Shown one piece after another: positions 56,301 to 64,000 of a DNA stretch of 64,000 bases. A program made the position numbers and the translations under genes. The stretch spans positions 237,858 to 301,857 of the forward strand of contig CALYLW010000744.1 in NCBI GenBank assembly GCA_944989445.1, given 5' to 3'. Origin of the DNA: Ampullaceana balthica. Its lineage: Eukaryota > Mollusca > Gastropoda > Lymnaeidae. The notes under the pieces were generated by a model, which worked only from the letters and a program-made list of their open reading frames with translations, was not told the DNA's origin and ran no database searches. Position 1 is the first letter of the stretch. Every line of letters begins with the position of its first letter.

Positions 56301-59300
56301 GAGTTGATAATTGTTTGTTTCTCTCAGGGAGTGCTAGATGTTACAGTTATATAAATGAGTTGATAATTGTTTGTTTCTCTCAGGGAGTGCTAGATGTTAC
56401 AGTTATATAAATGAGTTGATAATTGTTTGTTTCTCTCAGGGAGTGCTAGATGTTACAGTTATATAAATGAGTTGATAATTGTTTGTTTCTCTCAGGGAGT
56501 GCTAGATGTTACAGTTATATAAATGAGTTGATAATTGTTTGTTTCTCTCAGGGAGTGCTAGATGTTACAGTTATATAAATGAGTTGATAATTGTTTGTTT
56601 CTCTCAGGGAGTGCTAGATGTTACAGTTATATAAATGAGTTGATAATTGTTTGTCTCTCTCAGGGAGTGCTAGATGTTACAGTTATATAAATGAGTTGAT
56701 AATTGTTTGTTTCTCTCAGGGAGTGCTAGATGTTACAGTTATATAAATGAGTTGATAATTGTTTGTTTCTCTCAGGGAGTGCTAGATGTTACAGTTATAT
56801 AAATGAGTTGATAATTGTTTGTTTCTCTCAGGGAGTGCTAGATGTTACAGTTATATAAATGAGTTGATAATTGTTTGTTTCTCTCAGGGAGTGCTAGATG
56901 TTACAGTTATATAAATGAGTTGATAATTGTTTGTTTCTCTCAGGGAGTGCTAGATGTTACAGTTATATAAATGAGTTGATAATTGTTTGTTTCTCTCAGG
57001 GAGTGCTAGATGTTACAGTTATATAAATGAGTTGATAATTGTTTGTCTCTCTCAGGGAGTGCTAGATGTTACAGTTATATAAATGAGTTGATAATTGTTT
57101 GTTTCTCTCAGGGAGTGCTAGATGTTACAGTTATATAAATGAGTTGATAATTGTTTGTTTCTCTCAGGGAGTGCTAGATGTTACAGTTATATAAATGAGT
57201 TGATAATTGTTTGTTTCTCTCAGGGAGTGCTAGATGTTACAGTTATATAAATGAGTTGATAATTGTTTGTTTCTCTCAGGGAGTGCTAGATGTTACAGTT
57301 ATATAAATGAGTTGATAATTGTTTGTCTCTCTCAGGGAGTGCTAGATGTTACAGTTATATAAATGAGTTGATAATTGTTTGTTTCTCTCAGGGAGTGCTA
57401 GATGTTACAGTTATATAAATGAGTTGATAATTGTTTGTTTCTCTCAGGGAGTGCTAGATGTTACAGTTATATAAATGAGTTGATAATTGTTTGTTTCTCT
57501 CAGGGAGTGCTAGATGTTACAGTTATATAAATGAGTTGATAATTGTTTGTTTCTCTCAGGGAGTGCTAGATGTTACAGTTATATAAATGAGTTGATAATT
57601 GTTTGTTTCTCTCAGGGAGTGCTAGATGTTACAGTTATATAAATGAGTTGATAATTGTTTGTTTCTCTCAGGGAGTGCTAGATGTTACAGTTATATAAAT
57701 GAGTTGATAATTGTTTGTTTCTCTCAGGGAGTGCTAGATGTTACAGTTATATAAATGAGTTGATAATTGTTTGTTTCTCTCAGGGAGTGCTAGATGTTAC
57801 AGTTATATAAATGAGTTGATAATTGTTTGTTTCTCTCAGGGAGTGCTAGATGTTACAGTTATATAAATGAGTTGATAATTGTTTGTTTCTCTCAGGGAGT
57901 GCTAGATGTTACAGTTATATAAATGAGTTGATAATTGTTTGTTTCTCTCAGGGAGTGCTAGATGTTACAGTTATATAAATGAGTTGATAATTGTTTGTTT
58001 CTCTCAGGGAGTGCTAGATGTTACAGTTATATAAATGAGTTGATAATTGTTTGTTTCTCTCAGGGAGTGCTAGATGTTACAGTTATATAAATGAGTTGAT
58101 AATTGTTTGTTTCTCTCAGGGAGTGCTAGATGTTACAGTTATATAAATGAGTTGATAATTGTTTGTTTCTCTCAGGGAGTGCTAGATGTTACAGTTATAT
58201 AAATGAGTTGATAATTGTTTGTTTCTCTCAGGGAGTGCTAGATGTTACAGTTATATAAATGAGTTGATAATTGTTTGTTTCTCTCAGGGAGTGCTAGATG
58301 TTACAGTTATATAAATGAGTTGATAATTGTTTGTCTCTCTCAGGGAGTGCTAGATGTTACAGTTATATAAATGAGTTGATAATTGTTTGTTTCTCTCAGG
58401 GAGTGCTAGATGTTACAGTTATATAAATGAGTTGATAATTGTTTGTTTCTCTCAGGGAGTGCTAGATGTTACAGTTATATAAATGAGTTGATAATTGTTT
58501 GTTTCTCTCAGGGAGTGCTAGATGTTACAGTTATATAAATGAGTTGATAATTGTTTGTTTCTCTCAGGGAGTGCTAGATGTTACAGTTATATAAATGAGT
58601 TGATAATTGTTTGTTTCTCTCAGGGAGTGCTAGATGTTACAGTTATATAAATGAGTTGATAATTGTTTGTTTCTCTCAGGGAGTGCTAGATGTTACAGTT
58701 ATATAAATGAGTTGATAATTGTTTGTTTCTCTCAGGGAGTGCTAGATGTTACAGTTATATAAATGAGTTGATAATTGTTTGTTTCTCTCAGGGAGTGCTA
58801 GATGTTACAGTTATATAAATGAGTTGATAATTGTTTGTTTCTCTCAGGGAGTGCTAGATGTTACAGTTATATAAATGAGTTGATAATTGTTTGTTTCTCT
58901 CAGGGAGTGCTAGATGTTACAGTTATATAAATGAGTTGATAATTGTTTGTTTCTCTCAGGGAGTGCTAGATGTTACAGTTATATAAATGAGTTGATAATT
59001 GTTTGTTTCTCTCAGGGAGTGCTAGATGTTACAGTTATATAAATGAGTTGATAATTGTTTGTTTCTCTCAGGGAGTGCTAGATGTTACAGTTATATAAAT
59101 GAGTTGATAATTGTTTGTTTCTCTCAGGGAGTGCTAGATGTTACAGTTATATAAATGAGTTGATAATTGTTTGTTTCTCTCAGGGAGTGCTAGATGTTAC
59201 AGTTATATAAATGAGTTGATAATTGTTTGTTTCTCTCAGGGAGTGCTAGATGTTACAGTTATATAAATGAGTTGATAATTGTTTGTTTCTCTCAGGGAGT

Positions 59301-61890
59301 GCTAGATGTTACAGTTATATAAATGAGTTGATAATTGTTTGTTTCTCTCAGGGAGTGCTAGATGTTACAGTTATATAAATGAGTTGATAATTGTTTGTTT
59401 CTCTCAGGGAGTGCTAGATGTTACAGTTATATAAATGAGTTGATAATTGTTTGTTTCTCTCAGGGAGTGCTAGATGTTACAGTTATATAAATGAGTTGAT
59501 AATTGTTTGTTTCTCTCAGGGAGTGCTAGATGTTACAGTTATATAAATGAGTTGATAATTGTTTGTTTCTCTCAGGGAGTGCTAGATGTTACAGTTATAT
59601 AAATGAGTTGATAATTGTTTGTTTCTCTCAGGGAGTGCTAGATGTTACAGTTATATAAATGAGTTGATAATTGTTTGTTTCTCTCAGGGAGTGCTAGATG
59701 TTACAGTTATATAAATGAGTTGATAATTGTTTGTTTCTCTCAGGGAGTGCTAGATGTTACAGTTATATAAATGAGTTGATAATTGTTTGTTTCTCTCAGG
59801 GAGTGCTAGATGTTACAGTTATATAAATGAGTTGATAATTGTTTGTTTCTCTCAGGGAGTGCTAGATGTTACAGTTATATAAATGAGTTGATAATTGTTT
59901 GTTTCTCTCAGGGAGTGCTAGATGTTACAGTTATATAAATGAGTTGATAATTGTTTGTTTCTCTCAGGGAGTGTTAGATGTTACAGTTATATAAATGAGT
60001 TGATAATTGTTTGTTTCTCTCAGGGAGTGCTAGATGTTACAGTTATATAAATGAGTTGATAATTGTTTGTTTCTCTCAGGGAGTGCTAGATGTTACAGTT
60101 ATATAAATGAGTTGATAATTGTTTGTTTCTCTCAGGGAGTGCTAGATGTTACAGTTATATAAATGAGTTGATAATTGTTTGTTTCTCTCAGGGAGTGCTA
60201 GATGTTACAGTTATATAAATGAGTTGATAATTGTTTGTTTCTCTCAGGGAGTGCTAGATGTTACAGTTATATAAATGAGTTGATAATTGTTTGTTTCTCT
60301 CAGGGAGTGCTAGATGTTACAGTTATATAAATGAGTTGATAATTGTTTGTTTCTCTCAGGGAGTGCTAGATGTTACAGTTATATAAATGAGTTGATAATT
60401 GTTTGTTTCTCTCAGGGAGTGCTAGATGTTACAGTTATATAAATGAGTTGATAATTGTTTGTTTCTCTCAGGGAGTGCTAGATGTTACAGTTATATAAAT
60501 GAGTTGATAATTGTTTGTTTCTCTCAGGGAGTGCTAGATGTTACAGTTATATAAATGAGTTGATAATTGTTTGTTTCTCTCAGGGAGTGCTAGATGTTAC
60601 AGTTATATAAATGAGTTGATAATTGTTTGTTTCTCTCAGGGAGTGCTAGATGTTACAGTTATATAAATGAGTTGATAATTGTTTGTTTCTCTCAGGGAGT
60701 GCTAGATGTTACAGTTATATAAATGAGTTGATAATTGTTTGTTTCTCTCAGGGAGTGCTAGATGTTACAGTTATATAAATGAGTTGATAATTGTTTGTTT
60801 CTCTCAGGGAGTGCTAGATGTTACAGTTATATAAATGAGTTGATAATTGTTTGTTTCTCTCAGGGAGTGCTAGATGTTACAGTTATATAAATGAGTTGAT
60901 AATTGTTTGTTTCTCTCAGGGAGTGCTAGATGTTACAGTTATATAAATGAGTTGATAATTGTTTGTTTCTCTCAGGGAGTGCTAGATGTTACAGTTATAT
61001 AAATGAGTTGATAATTGTTTGTTTCTCTCAGGGAGTGCTAGATGTTACAGTTATATAAATGAGTTGATAATTGTTTGTTTCTCTCAGGGAGTGTTAGATG
61101 TTACAGTTATATAAATGAGTTGATAATTGTTTGTTTCTCTCAGGGAGTGTTAGATGTTACAGTTATATAAATGAGTTGATAATTGTTTGTTTCTCTCAGG
61201 GAGTGCTAGATGTTACAGTTATATAAATGAGTTGATAATTGTTTGTTTCTCTCAGGGAGTGCTAGATGTTACAGTTATATAAATGAGTTGATAATTGTTT
61301 GTTTCTCTCAGGGAGTGCTAGATGTTACAGTTATATAAATGAGTTGATAATTGTTTGTTTCTCTCAGGGAGTGCTAGATGTTACAGTTATATAAATGAGT
61401 TGATAATTGTTTGTTTCTCTCAGGGAGTGCTAGATGTTACAGTTATATAAATGAGTTGATAATTGTTTGTTTCTCTCAGGGAGTGCTAGATGTTACAGTT
61501 ATATAAATGAGTTGATAATTGTTTGTTTCTCTCAGGGAGTGCTAGATGTTACAGTTATATAAATGAGTTGATAATTGTTTGTTTCTCTCAGGGAGTGCTA
61601 GATGTTACAGTTATATAAATGAGTTGATAATTGTTTGTTTCTCTCAGGGAGTGCTAGATGTTACAGTTATATAAATGAGTTGATAATTGTTTGTTTCTCT
61701 CAGGGAGTGCTAGATGTTACAGTTATATAAATGAGTTGATAATTGTTTGTTTCTCTCAGGGAGTGCTAGATGTTACAGTTATATAAATGAGTTGATAATT
61801 GTTTGTTTCTCTCAGGGGAGTGCTAGATGTTACAGTTATATAAATGAGTTGATAATTGTTTGTTTCTCTCAGGGAGTGTTAGATGTTACA
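47330..61890 (+). repeat. Acceptor-anchored giant minisatellite, 56-bp unit, about 260 copies
   Basis: The unit is GGAGTGCTAGATGTTACAGT followed by TATATAAATGAGTTGATAAT and TGTTTGTTTCTCTCAG, with a strict 56-bp period. It contains a strong acceptor (TTTGTTTCTCTCAG). The bases after it encode GVLDVT, which continues the exon 10 reading frame into the seventh FG-GAP loop (DLMEN-GVLD; DGILDIV in vertebrates). The unit therefore holds the intron 10 end and exon 11 start of ITFG1. Variation is tiny: GTGTTAG for GTGCTAG and GTCTCTCTC for GTTTCTCTC. Confidence 0.97.
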
Positions 61891-64000
61891 GTTTATAAAT
61901 GAGTTGATAAATTGTTTGTTTCTCTCAGGGAGTGTTATGTTCAGTTATAAAATTGATAATTGTTTGTCTCTCAGGGGTTAGATGTTACAGTTTATATAAA
62001 TGAGTTGATAATTGTTTGTTTCTCTCAGGGAGTGCTAGATGTTACAGTTATATAAATGAGTTGATAATTGTTTGTTTCTCTCAGGGAGTGCTAGATGTTA
62101 CAGTTATATAAATGAGTTGCATAATCTGTTTTGTTTCGTCCTCGAAGGAGTGTTAGAATGTACAAAGATTTTATACTAAATGTAGATTTGATAAAAATAC
62201 TAAAATTTGTTTGTACTCCAACCGTCAGGGAGTGCTAAGTAACAGTTAATTAGAAATGAGTTGATATATTTGTTTTGTTAGCTCTCAAGGAGTGATAGAA
62301 TTACACGTCTTTGCATATAATAAAAATGATGACATAATTGTTTGTTTCTCTCAGTGGGAGTGCTTAGATGTACACAGTTATCCAATAAATGCGTGTTGAT
62401 AATTGTATGGGGGGTTAGCTCTCCATGGAGTGTTAGATTTACAGTTCATACATTAAATGAGTTATAATTCGTTTGTCTCTCACATCTTTCATCAGGGGTA
62501 CAAGTGTTAAGATTTACAGGATAAATAAATGAAGTTGATAATTGTTTGTTTTATCACCTCTCATCTCAGGTGAGTAGCTAGAATGATACAAGTTAGATAA
62601 ATGAGTTTGATTAATATGTCTTGTTTTCTCTCTTCGAAGGAGTGCTAGATGTACACGTTAATTAATAAATGAGTACAACTTGATAAATTGTTTGTTTACT
62701 CAACACAAGGAGATAGAAGAGTGGCTAGAAGTTACAGGTTTTATAATAAATGAGTTGATAAATGTATGTCTAGTCTCAAGGGAGTGCACAGATTTTACAG
62801 TTAAATATGTCATAGAAAATATCTCGATAGATTTGAATTAATGTTTGTTTCCTCTCAGGGAAGTGTTAAGGCAGGAAGGATTTTTTATAAAATTGTTACA
62901 AGTTAATAATATAATATGAAAGGCTTATCTTGTTGATAATCTACAAAATTGTTATTCTTTGTTCATTGCTACTCAACAGGAGAAGGTTAATGTTACAGTT
63001 ATAAATAAATTTAGATGATAATTGTATTGTCTCTCTCTATGGCGATTATGTTACCGTTAGAACAATAATACTCATGTAAGTTGATCAAATGTTTGTTTTT
63101 CAATCCATCATGGAGTGCTATATGTTACGAGTTAACAAAAAAAAAAAAAATTAGTAAAGAAATCACAAAGATACTTTGAACCCATTTGTTGCACTCAGGG
63201 AGTGTTAGATTTACTGTTATATAAATGAGGATTGATAGAGTTGACATTTTTTCTCTCTACATCAGGGAGTTGCTCAAGATGTAACAGGTTTAAAATTAAA
63301 AAAATAATTGAAAGTTTTGATAATTGTTTGTCTCTCTCAGTGATTGTTAAAGTTATGTTAACAGTTAAATAAAAGAGCTTGATTAATGTTTGTTTCTCTC
63401 AGGGAGTGGCCAGAGTGTTACAGTTAAATAAATGATTTGATAATTGAATATTTTACTCCCAGCGGAGTGTGCTAGAGTGATACAATTGTTAATATAAAAA
63501 GCTATAAAAATCCACACTTGATACGATAACAAACCAATAGATTGTTTTTTGATCCTAACTCTCATTGGAGTGCTAAGATCGTTCAGTTAATTATAACATG
63601 AGTTGATTAATTGTTTGTCTTCAAAATACCTCCTACCTTCTCTTATCTCTTTCTATTCTTTCTCTCTTTTCTCCTACTGCCATCTCTACTCTCTCTCACT
63701 GTGACTCAGGGAGTTGCTTAGATGTTTACAAGTTATCTTGATAAATAAGTTATAATTGTTTGTTTCTTCTCTCAGGGAGTGCTAGATGTTACAGTTTAGA
63801 AATATAAATGATGTTTCATAAAGATTGTTTGTTTTTCTCTCAGAGGGAGTCTACGATTAATATGAGTTTCTACACATTATATAAATGCCAAGTTGATAAT
63901 ACAATGTTTGTCAATCATCTTCAGGGAGTCTCAAGATGTTACAGGTTATATAAATGAGTTGTTAATTGTTTGTTTTTCTTTCCTCTCAGGGAGTGCTAGA
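61890..64000 (+). repeat. Disordered end of the 56-bp array
   Basis: The same unit continues with many small insertions and deletions, beginning with an extra G near 61817 and rising steeply after 62115. Recognisable pieces (GGAGTG, TTACAGTT, AAATGAGTTG, TTGTTTCTCTCAG) stay roughly in register to the window end. A CT-rich stretch at 63630-63700 is foreign to the unit. The final bases again read CTCTCAGGGAGTGCTAGA. Unpolished assembly is likely; true decay is possible. Confidence 0.85.

Noticed and set aside
2645..64000. CRISPR arrays
   Set aside because: Many arrays have regular repeats, but they are head-to-tail tandem units without unique spacers, and the genome is eukaryotic.

Overview
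The window is genomic DNA from an animal, probably an invertebrate. The signs are spliced genes with GT-AG introns, WD40 and FG-GAP proteins of metazoan families, hAT and Harbinger-like DNA transposons, and several non-LTR retrotransposon lineages common in marine invertebrates. A mollusc or other lophotrochozoan is my best guess, but this is inference. There are no bacterial operons or CRISPR arrays, and I found no RNA genes.

Two protein-coding genes lie on the + strand. The first (8712-27295) is the 3' part of a TRAF7-like gene: seven exons, 233 residues, all in the C-terminal WD40 propeller, with the stop codon inside the window. The second (from 32612) is the 5' part of ITFG1, also called TIP or LINKIN. 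It has ten exons giving 415 uninterrupted residues, with a signal peptide and repeated FG-GAP calcium-binding loops; exon 11 should lie past the right edge. The genes are unrelated in function.

Most other sequence is tandem repeat. About 25 minisatellites with units of 12-63 bp fill more than half of the window by my tally. The largest is a 56-bp unit present about 260 times at 47.3-61.9 kb. Transposons sit between or inside the arrays: an intact-looking LINE ORF running off the left edge (1-1965, minus), a 3.1-kb hAT in a 49-bp array, an 817-bp hAT remnant in an 18-bp array, a broken LINE in a 33-bp array, a 3.3-kb element with long inverted repeats, a Harbinger-type MITE next to the ITFG1 promoter, and a 5'-truncated LINE just behind ITFG1 exon 5.

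The most interesting signal is that many minisatellites are built on splice sites. Their unit holds the end or start of the neighbouring exon together with its donor or acceptor, so the pre-mRNA carries a few to hundreds of copies of one splice site. I see seven firm and two weaker cases among about 33 exon edges, in both genes, on donors and on acceptors, and at copy numbers from 2 to about 260. In all but one firm case, use of a duplicate site would soon reach a stop codon. The exception, TRAF7-like exon 6, offers an in-frame 11-residue insertion. I know of no described class of repeat like this.
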